A program made the position numbers and the translations under genes. The notes beneath the pieces are model-generated. The model was not told where the DNA came from, did no database searches, and was given only the letters and a program-made list of their open reading frames with translations. 64,000 nt of DNA from Histidinibacterium lentulum (GTDB taxonomy: Bacteria > Pseudomonadota > Alphaproteobacteria > Rhodobacterales > Rhodobacteraceae): contig NZ_ML119085.1 in the NCBI RefSeq assembly GCF_003789055.1, positions 62,001 through 126,000 on the forward strand, read 5' to 3'. Of the stretch, positions 44,371 through 54,132 are shown piece after piece (the stretch's first letter is position 1; each line of letters begins with the position of its first letter).

Positions 44371-45395
44371 CGACAGCCCTCTACCGCGCCCTGCGATACC
44401 AGGCCGCCTCCTGCGCGGACCTCGGCTCTCCCTTCATGGCCCGCCTCCTGCGCCTTCTGGCGGATCGGCTGTCCCCCGGAACGCCGCTCACGGACCGGCT
44501 CTTCGCCTGGGATGGAGACCTTGGCCCCGCAGGCGATTCCGTCCCGCTGCGCCTTGCCGGGGCACTCCACGCGCTGAAACTCGGAGGCGATCCGGCCCTC
44601 GCCGCGGTTTACCCGCCTCATGACGTGCCCGACGCACGGCTCTGGCAGGCCGTCGCCCAGGTGCTCCACACCCGGGAACCGGAGATCGGGCGTATCCTCG
44701 ACAGCCCGCCCCAGACCAACGAGGTCCGCCGCTCCGCGGCGATCCTCTCCGCCCTCGCCTGGCTTGGCGCCCGCTGGCCCGGTCCCGCCACCCTGAGCGA
44801 ACTCGGCGCGAGCGCGGGCCTGAACCTCATGGCCGACAGGTTCGCCTTGCTGACGCCCGATGGCCGGCTCGGCGCCGCCGATCCTGCCCTCACACTGACC
44901 CCCGACTGGCGCTCCCCTCCGCCACGCGGCGCGGTTCCGTCGATCGCCGGCCGGCGCGGCTGCGACCTGCTGCCCCTCGACCCGTCTCGGGACCGCCTGC
45001 GCATCCTCTCCTATATCTGGCCCGACCAGCCCGAGCGGCTGCGCCTGACCTCCGCCGCGCTTTCCGTGGCCGAACCCGTTGTGGACAAGGCCGACGCCGC
45101 GGCGTGGATCGAGGACCGGCTCGCCGGACACCACGTAGGGCTGCACATGGTCTGCAACACCATCGCCTGGCAGTACTTCCCGACCTCGACCCGGGAGCGC
45201 GCCCGCGCCGCAATCGAGGCAGCCGGCGCCCGCGCGACGCCCGAGACGCCGCTCGCCTGGCTTGCAATGGAGAACGACGGTGCCACCCCGGGAGCGGCCC
45301 TGACGCTCAGGCTCTGGCCCGGCGGGGAACTCCACGACCTCGGCCGCATCGACTTTCACGGAAGATGGATCGACTGGCGCGCCGCGCCGCTTTGA
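44367..45395 (+). CDS. DUF2332 family protein
   Basis: 342 residues, GTG start inside the pth stop. Family blocks: FMARLLRLLADRL, QTNEVRRSAAILSALAWLG, LSELGASAGLNLMADR (SAM-type glycine-rich motif), and HHVGLHMVCNTIAWQYF. The ASAGLNL motif suggests a SAM-methyltransferase-like fold, but function is not known. Coupled to pth. Confidence 0.88.
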   Translation: MTTALYRALRYQAASCADLGSPFMARLLRLLADRLSPGTPLTDRLFAWDGDLGPAGDSVPLRLAGALHALKLGGDPALAAVYPPHDVPDARLWQAVAQVLHTREPEIGRILDSPPQTNEVRRSAAILSALAWLGARWPGPATLSELGASAGLNLMADRFALLTPDGRLGAADPALTLTPDWRSPPPRGAVPSIAGRRGCDLLPLDPSRDRLRILSYIWPDQPERLRLTSAALSVAEPVVDKADAAAWIEDRLAGHHVGLHMVCNTIAWQYFPTSTRERARAAIEAAGARATPETPLAWLAMENDGATPGAALTLRLWPGGELHDLGRIDFHGRWIDWRAAPL

Positions 45396-45441
45396 CGCGC
45401 GCCGCCTCTCCGCTACCCTCGATACGCGAAGGAGAGCCACA

Positions 45442-45822
45442 ATGACCCCCGACCCGTCCCTGAACGTGCACGGCGAAACCCTGCTGCCCTGCTCGCTCGA
45501 TCCCGTCACCGGATTCTTCCGCAACGGTGCCTGCGATACCTGCGCCGCCGACCGCGGCAGCCACACCGTCTGTGCGGTGATGACGGACGAGTTCCTCGCC
45601 TTCTCGAAATATGTGGGAAACGATCTTTCGACCCCGAGACCCGAGTACAATTTCCCCGGCCTCAAGGCCGGCGATCACTGGTGCCTCTGCGCCGGGCGCT
45701 TCCTTCAGGCCCACGAGGATGGTGTGGCGCCCCAGGTGAACCTCGCCGCCACCCACCGCGCCGCGCTGGAGATCGTGCCGCTGGAGATTCTCGAGCTCTA
45801 CGCGACGCGGGCGCTCGGCTAG
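45442..45822 (+). CDS. DUF2237 family protein
   Basis: 126 residues. It has the family marks [49 protein letters not shown] and [17 protein letters not shown] (shown as short segments). Five conserved cysteines are visible and may bind metal. No function is known. It overlaps the trpB stop by 4 bp on the opposite strand. Confidence 0.9.
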   Translation: MTPDPSLNVHGETLLPCSLDPVTGFFRNGACDTCAADRGSHTVCAVMTDEFLAFSKYVGNDLSTPRPEYNFPGLKAGDHWCLCAGRFLQAHEDGVAPQVNLAATHRAALEIVPLEILELYATRALG

Positions 45823-47039
45823 AGATCCCAGCCCAGCGCCTTCGCGACGGTGAAGATGTCCTTGTCGCCCCGCCCGCACATGTTCATCACCAGGAGATGA
45901 TCCCGCGGCAGTTTCGGCGCGATCTTCATGACATGGGCAAGGGCATGGCTCGGCTCCAGCGCCGGGATGATGCCTTCCGTCTCGCAGCAGAGCTGGAACG
46001 CCTCAAGCGCCTCGGCATCGGTGATCGCCACGTACTGCGCCCGCCCGATGTCATGGAGCCATGCATGTTCCGGCCCGATTCCCGGGTAATCCAGCCCTGC
46101 CGAGATCGAGAACCCCTCGAGAATCTGACCGTCCTCGTCCTGCAGGAGATACGTCCGGTTGCCATGCAGCACCCCGGGCCGTCCGCCGGTCAGCGAGGCG
46201 CAATGCTCCATCTTCTCGTTGACGCCCTTGCCGCCGGCCTCGACGCCGATGATCCGGACCTCCTTGTCGTCGAGGAAGGGATAGAACAGGCCCATCGCGT
46301 TCGATCCGCCACCGATCGCCGCGATCAGCGTGTCGGGCAGCCGCCCCTCGGCGGCCATCATCTGTTCACGCGTCTCCTTGCCGATGATCGACTGGAAATC
46401 GCGCACCATGGCCGGATAGGGATGCGGCCCCGCCACCGTGCCGATGCAGTAGAACGTGTCCCGTACGTTCGTCACCCAGTCGCGCAGCGCGTCGTTCATC
46501 GCGTCCTTCAGCGTGCCGCGCCCGCTCGTGACGGGCACGACCTCCGCCCCCAGCAGCTTCATCCGGAACACGTTGGGTGCTTGCCGCTCCACGTCATGGG
46601 CGCCCATGTAGACCACGCATTTCAGCCCGAACTTCGCGCAGACCGTCGCCGTCGCCACGCCATGCTGGCCCGCGCCAGTCTCGGCGATGATGCGGCTCTT
46701 TCCCATGCGCCGGGCCAGGATGATCTGCCCCAGCACGTTGTTGATCTTGTGGGCGCCGGTGTGGTTCAGCTCGTCGCGCTTCATGTAGACCTTGGCGCCG
46801 CCCAACCGCTCCGTCAGCCGCTCCGCGAAATAGAGCGGCGAGGGACGGCCCACGTAATGGGTCCACAGGTCGTGCATCTCGTCCCAGAAGCTCTGGTCCG
46901 TCTTCGCCCGCTCGTATTCCGTCTGCAGATCGAGGATCAGCGGCATCAGCGTCTCGGACACGAACCGCCCGCCGAACTGGCCGAATCGGCCGGTCTCGTC
47001 CGGTCCCGTCATGAAGCTGTTGACCAGGTCCTCGGCCAT
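45819..47039 (-). CDS. trpB: Tryptophan synthase beta subunit
   Basis: 406 residues; joins indole to serine with PLP. The PLP lysine lies in [16 protein letters not shown], the phosphate loop is [12 protein letters not shown], and [14 protein letters not shown] is the N-terminal block. The start [15 protein letters not shown] is chosen; the upstream in-frame extension is not conserved-looking. In relatives trpF is usually next to it; here a rightward gene lies between. trpA is not in the window. Confidence 0.98.
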   Translation of the reverse strand: MAEDLVNSFMTGPDETGRFGQFGGRFVSETLMPLILDLQTEYERAKTDQSFWDEMHDLWTHYVGRPSPLYFAERLTERLGGAKVYMKRDELNHTGAHKINNVLGQIILARRMGKSRIIAETGAGQHGVATATVCAKFGLKCVVYMGAHDVERQAPNVFRMKLLGAEVVPVTSGRGTLKDAMNDALRDWVTNVRDTFYCIGTVAGPHPYPAMVRDFQSIIGKETREQMMAAEGRLPDTLIAAIGGGSNAMGLFYPFLDDKEVRIIGVEAGGKGVNEKMEHCASLTGGRPGVLHGNRTYLLQDEDGQILEGFSISAGLDYPGIGPEHAWLHDIGRAQYVAITDAEALEAFQLCCETEGIIPALEPSHALAHVMKIAPKLPRDHLLVMNMCGRGDKDIFTVAKALGWDL

Positions 47040-47175
47040 GCTGCGCCCTCCGCGGCTCATTGGTGCAGGACGTGATAAACCGGACCGCCCGCGATGGAAA
47101 TGGGAAGCCTTGCTGCCCGCGGCCTTTGACAGGGCGCGCCGGGTGCGACCAAATCGTCCCAGATCAAGAGGGTCC

Positions 47176-48483
47176 ATGCTGCTGCGCTGTCTCATTCCCG
47201 GTCTCGTCGCAAGCGCGCCGGCGCTTGCCTGCCAGTCCGTGGCGGAAGTCGACTTGCCCCTCCTCGCCAATGTCGAGGGCACGGACCCCGTGCCCCACTG
47301 CCGGGTGCAGGTCCTCATGGCCTCCGGGCAGGCTCTCGACCTGCACCTCCCCGTCGACTGGTCGGGCCGGCTCTTCCACCTCTTCGACCCCTCCCCCCTG
47401 ACCCGCGACGACCTGCTGACCGGGGGCGCCGCCGTGCTCGAGGCGCCCTTCGAGGCAGAGACCCTGCCCCGCGCCGACGATCTCGCGCTGGCAGCCTACG
47501 GTCGCCTCCCCGATCATGTCTACGCCGCCGGGACGGGCGCCGGGGCGCTGGCCGCCCTCGCCGCCGCCGTCTCGGTCCCCGGCGATTACGATGGCCTTTA
47601 CCTCGTTTCTCCAGCCTTGGGCGGGGCCCGGCGCTTCCTGCAGGAGGCGCACGGTATCCAGACTCTCGCCCCCCTGCGCGGCCCGCTGCACGAGGCTTTC
47701 TCCGAGGCCGACCTGACCCTCGTCGCCGATGCGGTTCTGGCGGCCTGCGACGCCCTTGACGGCCTCGCGGACGGCATCGTCTTCGACATCGAAGGCTGCC
47801 GGGCAAACTTCGACCCGTTCCGCCTCGCCTGCGCCGAAACCTCCCTGTCCTGCCTTTTTCCCGAACGCCTCGAAGCCCTGGTGATCCTGCAGGACGGTCC
47901 CCGGACCGATCTCTACGATCCGCTCTACGCTCCGTGGCCCTGGCCTCCCTCGCTGGGAGACGGAGACTGGCGAACAGCACGCCTGGGCACCCCGGAGAGC
48001 CCGCCCGCCGGTGCCCTCACCGCCGCCGCGGAACTGGCGGCGGCCCTCGGTCTCGGCACCGACGATCCTCTCGCCTTCCTTGCGGCCCTCGACATCCCCG
48101 ATGCCGCCGCCCGTCTGCCCGACAGCGCCCCGGATGCCGAAGCGGTCGTCGCCTTCGGGGCGGAGGGCGGGCGCATCCTCGTCCTGCACCCGGCAGACGA
48201 CCTCGAGCACTCCCTGTTCCGCAGCGCCTTGTGGATCGACCGCCTGCACGAGGAGGACCCCGCGACGGACGAGATCCTGCGCCTCTACGCGGTCCCCGAA
48301 GGCCCGGTGCCGGATCTCCTGCCGCGGCTGGTCGACTGGGTGGAACAGGACGCGCCCCCCGGCGCCATCCCGCAGGACTTCGCGCCCGGTGCGCGGCCGC
48401 TCTGTCCCTGGCCGCTCTTCGCGGTGCATCTTGGCGGCGATCCCGCCGCCGCGGCCAGCTTCACCTGCGCAGGCTCGGGATAG
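47176..48483 (+). CDS. Tannase/feruloyl-esterase-like exported protein lacking Ser and His of the triad
   Basis: 435 residues with a short signal ([18 protein letters not shown]). Homology to the tannase family is seen in [20 protein letters not shown], the calcium-binding [37 protein letters not shown] and the C-terminal [17 protein letters not shown]. The nucleophile motif G-C-S-x-G-G is GTGAGA (residues 119-124), so the serine is missing. The PGMxHCxGG His block reads [10 protein letters not shown]. It is likely non-catalytic, perhaps a binding protein. A TTGACA lies 50 bp upstream. Confidence 0.8.
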   Translation: MLLRCLIPGLVASAPALACQSVAEVDLPLLANVEGTDPVPHCRVQVLMASGQALDLHLPVDWSGRLFHLFDPSPLTRDDLLTGGAAVLEAPFEAETLPRADDLALAAYGRLPDHVYAAGTGAGALAALAAAVSVPGDYDGLYLVSPALGGARRFLQEAHGIQTLAPLRGPLHEAFSEADLTLVADAVLAACDALDGLADGIVFDIEGCRANFDPFRLACAETSLSCLFPERLEALVILQDGPRTDLYDPLYAPWPWPPSLGDGDWRTARLGTPESPPAGALTAAAELAAALGLGTDDPLAFLAALDIPDAAARLPDSAPDAEAVVAFGAEGGRILVLHPADDLEHSLFRSALWIDRLHEEDPATDEILRLYAVPEGPVPDLLPRLVDWVEQDAPPGAIPQDFAPGARPLCPWPLFAVHLGGDPAAAASFTCAGSG

Positions 48484-49126
48484 CCCGCCCGCCCTGCGCC
48501 GCCCTCACGAACCCGGCGATCCGAGCGTGGTCCTTGATCCCAGGCGCGCTCTCGACGCCCGAGGACACGTCCACCTGTCGCGCGCCCGTCAACGCCACTG
48601 CTTCCGCCACATTCTCCGGCGTGAGCCCCCCCGCCAGCATCCACGGCACGGGCCAGCGCCGGTTCGAAATCAGCCGCCAGTCGAAGGCCACGCCGTTGCC
48701 GCCGGGCAGCGGCCCCCCCTCGACAGGCTTCGCATCGACCAGAAGCTGGTCCGCCACCCCGGCATACAGATCGAGCTTCGGCAAGTCCTCCGCCGACCCG
48801 ATCCCCACCGCCTTCATCACCGGCAGACCCGTGCGCCGCCGCACCTCCGACACCCGCTCGGGGCTTTCGGAGCCGTGCAGCTGCAGCATGTCGAGGGGCA
48901 CCTTGGCGAGGATCGCGTCCAGCGCCGCGTCGTCGGCATCCACCACCAGTGCGACCTTAGCCACGCCGGGCGGTGCCGCCAGAGCAGCCGCCCTGGCCTC
49001 GGCGAGCCCCACGTTGCGCGGCGATTTCCCGAAGAAGACAAGGCCCACATAGGCCGCCCCGGCCGCCGCCGCGGCCTCCACGCCGGCCTCGTCGCGCAGC
49101 CCGCAGATCTTGACCCGGATGCTCAG
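48461..49126 (-). CDS. trpF: Phosphoribosylanthranilate isomerase, apparent CTG start
   Basis: 221 residues when started at CTG (49126), which overlaps the lapA stop in a CTGA junction. The catalytic Cys lies in [11 protein letters not shown], which would be lost with the next in-frame start codon, GTG at 49081. The rest is typical: [58 protein letters not shown] and [15 protein letters not shown] with the catalytic Asp. No ATG, GTG or TTG lies in frame between the upstream stop and the KICG motif. Tail overlaps the tannase-like gene by 23 bp. Confidence 0.9.
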   Translation of the reverse strand: MSIRVKICGLRDEAGVEAAAAAGAAYVGLVFFGKSPRNVGLAEARAAALAAPPGVAKVALVVDADDAALDAILAKVPLDMLQLHGSESPERVSEVRRRTGLPVMKAVGIGSAEDLPKLDLYAGVADQLLVDAKPVEGGPLPGGNGVAFDWRLISNRRWPVPWMLAGGLTPENVAEAVALTGARQVDVSSGVESAPGIKDHARIAGFVRAAQGGRAIPSLRR

Positions 49127-49488
49127 CCCGTCTTGTCGAGCAGCGCGAGGACCTCGTCCTTGCCCTCGTGCTTCTCGTCCTTCAGACGCGCGACCTCCCG
49201 CTCGAGTTCGACGATCCGGCGCCGCCGGCGGCTGGCCTCCGACCGCTGCTTAGCCTCGCGCAGCCATTCCCAGATCAGCCCGATGACAAGGCCGAGGGCC
49301 ACCCCGATCAGCAGCGCGACGAACAGCGGCACCTGCACCACCGGCGCGAGCCAGCCCAGTCCGGCCGGCAAGGCGGAGGCGATCGCCTCGGGCAGCATTT
49401 TCAGCTCCACCAGACCGCGGTTGGCGAAACTGACGGTCACGAGGCACAGGGCCACGAGCCCCCAGAAGGCGTACTTGATGTAGGTCAT
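49123..49488 (-). CDS. lapA: LapA-domain membrane protein
   Basis: 121 residues with two transmembrane helices (about 5-22 and 52-76, [21 protein letters not shown]) and a C-terminal basic coiled coil ([20 protein letters not shown]). LapA-type proteins scaffold LPS-assembly factors. It lies between ihfB and trpF as in relatives, 8 bp after ihfB. Confidence 0.92.
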   Translation of the reverse strand: MTYIKYAFWGLVALCLVTVSFANRGLVELKMLPEAIASALPAGLGWLAPVVQVPLFVALLIGVALGLVIGLIWEWLREAKQRSEASRRRRRIVELEREVARLKDEKHEGKDEVLALLDKTG

Positions 49489-49496
49489 GGGTCTTT

Positions 49497-49778
49497 CTAC
49501 TTGCCGTTCAGCCGGTCCCGCAAGAGCTTGCCGGTCTTGAAGAAGGGCACATGCTTCTCCTCGACCTCGACACTCTCCCCCGTGCGCGGGTTGCGCCCGA
49601 TACGGCCATCCCGCTTCTTCACCGAGAACGCCCCGAAGCCCCGCAATTCGACCCGGTTGCCCCGTGACATCGCGTTGGTGATCTCCTCGAAGATCGTGTT
49701 CACGATCCGCTCCACATCGCGCTGGTAGAGGTGCGGATTATCGTCGGCGATCTTCTGGATCAGTTCGGATCGGATCAT
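49497..49778 (-). CDS. ihfB: Integration host factor subunit beta
   Basis: 93-residue DNA-bending protein of the HU/IHF fold. [21 protein letters not shown] is the N-terminal block, [25 protein letters not shown] holds the DNA-intercalating Pro loop, and [15 protein letters not shown] the C-terminus. Its upstream gene in relatives is rpsA; here a rightward CAP-RTX gene lies between. TATAGT at 49838-49843 on the minus strand may be its -10. Confidence 0.96.
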   Translation of the reverse strand: MIRSELIQKIADDNPHLYQRDVERIVNTIFEEITNAMSRGNRVELRGFGAFSVKKRDGRIGRNPRTGESVEVEEKHVPFFKTGKLLRDRLNGK

Positions 49779-50198
49779 CCGTCCCCCCGTAACAACCTTG
49801 ACCTCTCACGACGCTGGTCCGCGCAGTGGCCCGCGAGACTATAGGCGCAAGCGGCGTCAGGAGAAAATACGCCCCATGCTCCGACCGGAGGCTTTTTCGG
49901 CCTGTGGTGCCCGATAACGCCCCCACCATGGCCGCATCCCTTACCTGCTGCGCGGTTCTCGGCCCCCAGGCCGTCGGCGGCAGGCACCGATTCGCGACAG
50001 GCAAGGGGGCATCCTGCGCGGCATGGCGCTCATCGGTTGGCCGGATCCCGCCGCGGCCCGACTCCTGTCCCGCTCGGCGGGGTGACATTACGGCACCTTC
50101 GATCTACGTTCTTCGGGTCCTTGGCCGACGAGGGCGTGACGGGGTCCGGCTGTGTCCCTTAAATTCACCTGCTGATCACAGGAATACAGGGACTGCTC
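49779..50198. other. 420-bp gap between ihfB and the CAP-RTX gene
   Basis: No gene is seen. It should hold divergent promoters. No attachment site, inverted repeat or transposase remnant was found at the insertion edge. Confidence 0.5.
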
Positions 50199-51449
50199 AT
50201 GACCCGTGCGACAGACATCGAGCGCCAGCTCGCGGACCTCACGAATGCCGAAAGGACGTCCCGCGGGCTCGCGCCCCTGCAACTGGAAATGTCCCTGAAC
50301 CTCGGGGCCGAGCGTCATTCGAAGTGGATGATCGAGTCGGGGACGATCTCCCACACGGGGGCCGGCGGCACGGGGCATCTCGCCCGGATGCAAGGCGCCG
50401 GGTTCAGCGTCACCGACGGGTTCAAGACCGGCGAGAACATCGGCGCCGTGGCAATCGGCGGGGCGCCCGGCTATTCCGACGAGGTCCGGGCGATCCACGC
50501 CGGACTGATGAAGAGCCCGGACCATCGCGGCAACATCCTGCGCCCGGAATACGAATACATCGGCATCGGTCTCGAGATCGGCACGATCTCCGGTCATCTC
50601 GCCATGGTCGCCACCCAGAAGTTCGGATCGACCACGGGTCCGGTCCGGCTCGATGACGGCAGCCCGGGTCCCGCCCCGGCACCCCCGCCCGTCCAGGTGG
50701 TCTTCGAGGGAACCGCCGCGGCCGATATCCTGACCGGCAACGGCGGCGACAACGTGCTCAAGGGGTACGGCGGCAACGACGTGCTCAAGGGCGGTGGCGG
50801 CAATGACATGATGTTCGGGGGCGGCGGCAACGACGTCGCCCTCGGTGGCATGGGCGACGACAACATCCAGGGCGGCGCCGGCGATGACAGGCTCCTCGGC
50901 AACGCCGGAAAGGACGTGATCAAGGGCCAGGCGGGCAACGACCTGCTGAACGGCGGCGGCGACGACGACGCGCTTTTTGGCGGCGGCGGAAGGGACATCC
51001 TGATCGGCGGCGGCGGCAACGACCGGCTTCTGGGCGGCGGCCACAACGACATCCTCCACGGCGGGCCCGGGGACGACTTCCTCAACGGCGGCCCCGGCTC
51101 CGACGAGCTCTTCGGTGGCGGCGGAAAGGACGTGCTGGTCGGCGGTGGCGGGCAGGACAGGCTGGATGGCGGCGGCGGCGACGACTTGCTGCTTGGCGGA
51201 TCCGGCGCGGATACCTTCGTGTTCCGCAAGCTCTACGGCCACGACGTGATCCTCGGGTTCGAAGGGGCAGACCGGATCGAGCTGGACCGCCAGCTCTGGG
51301 GCGGCGCGCAACTGTCGCGCACCGACGTCGCGCGCCAGTTCGGCGAGGAGACCAACGCGGGCATCGTGCTGCGTTTTGGCGCGGACAGCCTGACGATCAC
51401 GGGCATCGACGACCTGTCCGACCTCGCGGACAGCCTCGTCTTCATCTGA
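50199..51449 (+). CDS. CAP/SCP-domain RTX protein, predicted type I secretion substrate
   Basis: 416 residues without a signal peptide. Residues about 7-142 are a CAP domain (TNAERTSRGLAPL; ERHSKWMIESGTISH; TGENIGA; SPDHRGNIL). A Pro hinge follows. Residues 171-345 are glycine/aspartate nonapeptides (GGNDVLKGG, GGGNDRLLG and others), binding calcium outside the cell. The C-terminal 70 residues (ADTFVFRKLYGHDVILGFEGADRI) are the serralysin-type secretion domain. It is inserted against the direction of ihfB and rpsA. No ABC exporter gene is adjacent. Confidence 0.92.
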   Translation: MTRATDIERQLADLTNAERTSRGLAPLQLEMSLNLGAERHSKWMIESGTISHTGAGGTGHLARMQGAGFSVTDGFKTGENIGAVAIGGAPGYSDEVRAIHAGLMKSPDHRGNILRPEYEYIGIGLEIGTISGHLAMVATQKFGSTTGPVRLDDGSPGPAPAPPPVQVVFEGTAAADILTGNGGDNVLKGYGGNDVLKGGGGNDMMFGGGGNDVALGGMGDDNIQGGAGDDRLLGNAGKDVIKGQAGNDLLNGGGDDDALFGGGGRDILIGGGGNDRLLGGGHNDILHGGPGDDFLNGGPGSDELFGGGGKDVLVGGGGQDRLDGGGGDDLLLGGSGADTFVFRKLYGHDVILGFEGADRIELDRQLWGGAQLSRTDVARQFGEETNAGIVLRFGADSLTITGIDDLSDLADSLVFI

Positions 51450-51487
51450 CCGGCCAATCGGGGCGTCTGCCCGCCCGCTCAAACGAA

Positions 51488-51515
51488 AGGCCCCGCGGTC
51501 GCTACCGCGGGGCCT
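51488..51515. terminator. Bidirectional terminator between CAP-RTX gene and rpsA
   Basis: 12-bp perfect arms AGGCCCCGCGGT / ACCGCGGGGCCT (51488-51499, 51504-51515), 4-nt loop. On the minus strand TTTCGTTT follows, a good end for rpsA. Confidence 0.85.
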
Positions 51516-51549
51516 CTCCTTCGTCATGTGACGCAGCGTTCGCCGGGTC

Positions 51550-53232
51550 TCAGTCGTCGTTGCCCTTGAGGGCCGCGCCCAGGATATCGCCCAGCGAGGC
51601 GCCGCTGTCGGACGAGCCGAACTGCTCCACCGCCTCACGCTCCTCCGCGATCTCGCGCGCCTTGATCGACAGGCCCAGACGACGCGTCTTCGAATCGATG
51701 TTCGTGACGCGCACGTCCACCTTGTCGCCGACCTGGAACCGCTCCGGACGCTGCTCGGCCCGGTCGCGCGACAGGTCGGAGCGGCGGATGAAGGACTTCA
51801 TGCCCTCGTATTCCACCTCGATACCGCCGTCCTCGATCTTGGTCACCTCGACGGTGATGATCGAGCCGCGCTTCACGCCGCCGATGGCATCGGCGAAGGG
51901 ATCGTTGTCCAGCGCCTTGATCGAGAGCGAGATCCGCTCCTTCTCGGTGTCGACTTCCAGCACCTTCGCCCGCACGACGTCGCCCTTGCGGAAATCGCCG
52001 ATCACATCCTCGCCCCGACCTTCCCAGGTCAGGTCGCTGAGGTGCACCATGCCGTCGATATCCCCGGGAAGGCCCACGAAGAGGCCGAACTCGGTGATGT
52101 TCTTGACCTCGCCCTCGACCTCGGTCCCCTCGGGATGGGTCTCGGCAAAGACCTCCCACGGGTTGCGCATGGTCTGCTTGAGGCCCAGCGACACGCGGCG
52201 CTTGGCTTCGTCGATCTCCAGCACCATGACCTCGACCTCCTGGGAGGTGGAGACGATCTTGCCGGGATGGACGTTCTTCTTGGTCCAGGACATTTCCGAG
52301 ACGTGGACAAGCCCCTCGACCCCCGGCTCCAGCTCCACGAAGGCGCCGTAATCGGTGATGTTGGTGACCCGGCCCTGGTGCACGCTGTCGAGCGCGTACT
52401 TGACCGCGACGGAATCCCAGGGATCGTCCTGCAGCTGCTTCATGCCGAGGCTGATCCGGTGGGTCTCCTTGTTGATCTTGATGACCTGGACCTTCACGGT
52501 CTCGCCGATCGACAGGATCTCCGACGGATGGTTCACGCGGCGCCACGCCATGTCGGTGACGTGCAAGAGGCCGTCAACACCGCCGAGATCGACGAAGGCG
52601 CCGTACTCGGTGATGTTCTTGACCACGCCGTCGACCGCCTGGCCTTCCATGAGGTTCGAGATGACCTCGGCGCGCTGCTCCGCGCGGCTCTCCTCGAGGA
52701 TGGCGCGGCGGGAGACGACGATGTTGCCCCGGCGGCGGTCCATCTTGAGGATCTGGAACGGCTGCTTGAGCCCCATGAGCGGGCCCGCGTCACGGACCGG
52801 GCGCACATCGACCTGGCTGCCCGGCAAGAACGCCACGGCGCCGCCCAGATCGACGGTGAAGCCGCCCTTGACGCGGCCGAAGATCGCGCCCTCGACGCGC
52901 TCTTCGTCGGCATAGGCCTTCTCCAGACGGTCCCAGGCCTCTTCACGACGCGCCATCTCGCGGGAGATGACCGCCTCGCCGCGGGCGTTCTCCACATTGC
53001 GGAGATAGACCTCGACCTCGTCGCCCACGGAAATCTCGGGCGCCTCGCCGGGATTCGCGAATTCCTTGAGATCGACACGGCCTTCCATCTTGTAGCCGAC
53101 GTCGATGATGGCCTGGCCCGCCTCGATGGCGATGACACGGCCCTTGACCACCGACCCCTCGGTCGGCGTGTCCATTTCGAGGCTTTCGTTCAGGAGGGCC
53201 TCGAAGTCCTCCATGGATGCATTTTGCGCCAT
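51550..53232 (-). CDS. rpsA: 30S ribosomal protein S1
   Basis: 560 residues with six S1 (OB-fold) RNA-binding repeats: the first two bind the ribosome, the rest mRNA (for example GAFVDLGGVDGLLHVTDMAW, GAFVELEPGVEGLVHVSEMSW, GLFVGLPGDIDGMVHLSDLTW; each shown only as a motif). The start MAQNASMEDFEALLNE has AAGGAAAACC upstream. A promoter and an attenuator-like hairpin lie in its leader. Confidence 0.97.
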   Translation of the reverse strand: MAQNASMEDFEALLNESLEMDTPTEGSVVKGRVIAIEAGQAIIDVGYKMEGRVDLKEFANPGEAPEISVGDEVEVYLRNVENARGEAVISREMARREEAWDRLEKAYADEERVEGAIFGRVKGGFTVDLGGAVAFLPGSQVDVRPVRDAGPLMGLKQPFQILKMDRRRGNIVVSRRAILEESRAEQRAEVISNLMEGQAVDGVVKNITEYGAFVDLGGVDGLLHVTDMAWRRVNHPSEILSIGETVKVQVIKINKETHRISLGMKQLQDDPWDSVAVKYALDSVHQGRVTNITDYGAFVELEPGVEGLVHVSEMSWTKKNVHPGKIVSTSQEVEVMVLEIDEAKRRVSLGLKQTMRNPWEVFAETHPEGTEVEGEVKNITEFGLFVGLPGDIDGMVHLSDLTWEGRGEDVIGDFRKGDVVRAKVLEVDTEKERISLSIKALDNDPFADAIGGVKRGSIITVEVTKIEDGGIEVEYEGMKSFIRRSDLSRDRAEQRPERFQVGDKVDVRVTNIDSKTRRLGLSIKAREIAEEREAVEQFGSSDSGASLGDILGAALKGNDD

Positions 53233-53330
53233 GTGGCTCTGGTTTTCCTTCGTTTCGGTTATTCCGGCCGGGCGGTTGTCTCCGCCGGTCTTGCGGTGGG
53301 TTGGCCAGCGCCGCGGACCGGGCCGCCGAT

Positions 53331-53358
53331 AACAAAACGGGGCCGGATGACCGGCCCC
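53331..53358 (-). terminator. Terminator-like hairpin in the rpsA leader
   Basis: Arms GGGGCCGG / CCGGCCCC (53339-53358) with a 4-nt loop, followed on the minus strand by GTTTTGTT. It lies between the rpsA promoter and the gene, so it may end cmk read-through and attenuate rpsA. Confidence 0.7.
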
Positions 53359-53404
53359 TGCTCTCGGCTCGCCCGCGACTGTCCCGCCGCGTTGACAAGC
53401 CGCG

Positions 53405-53433
53405 CCTATAGAGGAACCATCGCCCCTTGGCAA
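53405..53433 (-). promoter_or_regulatory. Candidate promoter of rpsA
   Basis: Read on the minus strand: TTGCCA (53433-53428), 17 bp, TATAGG (53410-53405). Start of transcription near 53398, a leader of about 165 nt. Confidence 0.55.
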
Positions 53434-53517
53434 GACCGGGAGCCCCGAACACCGCCTTGGTCACCCCCGCAGGCCGGGCATCTGCCCGGGCCCCGCCCCG
53501 TCACCGTCACGCCGCCA

Positions 53518-54132
53518 TCACCCCCACCGCGACGCGATCGCCGCCATGGCCGCCTCGATCGCCTCGTCGATCCCCAGCGCCGTCGTGTCGATCCGCACCG
53601 CATCCTCCGCGGGCTTCAGCGGGGCCACGGCCCGTGCGCTGTCCCGCTGGTCCCGCGCCCGCACATCTGCCAGCACGCCCTCCTCGGTCACCTCCGCACC
53701 CCTGGCCCGAAGTTCGAGAAACCGCCGCTCTGCACGGCACTCGGGGCTCGCGGTGACATAGAGCTTCACCTCCGCCTCCGGGCAGATCACCGTCCCGATG
53801 TCCCGCCCGTCCAGAACCGCGCCCCCCGGACGCCGCGCGAAGGCGCGCTGGAACTCCGTCAACGCATCGCGCACCTCGGCCATGACCGCCACGCGGGAGG
53901 CCGCCTCCGCCACCGGGCCGGTCCGCAGCGCCGCCTCGTTGAGCTCCGAGGCGTCGAGCGTCCGCGCCGCCGCCACCGGGTCCTGCCCGCCGATCACCCG
54001 CGCGCCCACGGCGCGATAGAGCAGTCCCGTGTCCAGATGCGGCAACCCCAGCCGCTCGGCCACGGCCCGGCTGATCGTGCCCTTGCCGGCGGCGGCCGGC
54101 CCGTCGATGGCGATGGTGAAGGCGCCCGTCAC
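53518..54132 (-). CDS. cmk: Cytidylate kinase
   Basis: 204 residues; phosphorylates CMP/dCMP. P-loop [13 protein letters not shown] (residues 8-19), substrate block [25 protein letters not shown] and the lid [13 protein letters not shown]. The start is GTG overlapping the aroA stop by 4 bp (GTGA), so translation is coupled to aroA. Confidence 0.97.
   Translation of the reverse strand: MTGAFTIAIDGPAAAGKGTISRAVAERLGLPHLDTGLLYRAVGARVIGGQDPVAAARTLDASELNEAALRTGPVAEAASRVAVMAEVRDALTEFQRAFARRPGGAVLDGRDIGTVICPEAEVKLYVTASPECRAERRFLELRARGAEVTEEGVLADVRARDQRDSARAVAPLKPAEDAVRIDTTALGIDEAIEAAMAAIASRWG

Noticed and set aside
49738-50088. Leftward frame in the ihfB upstream gap
   Set aside because: Overlaps ihfB and has no recognisable sequence; taken as intergenic.
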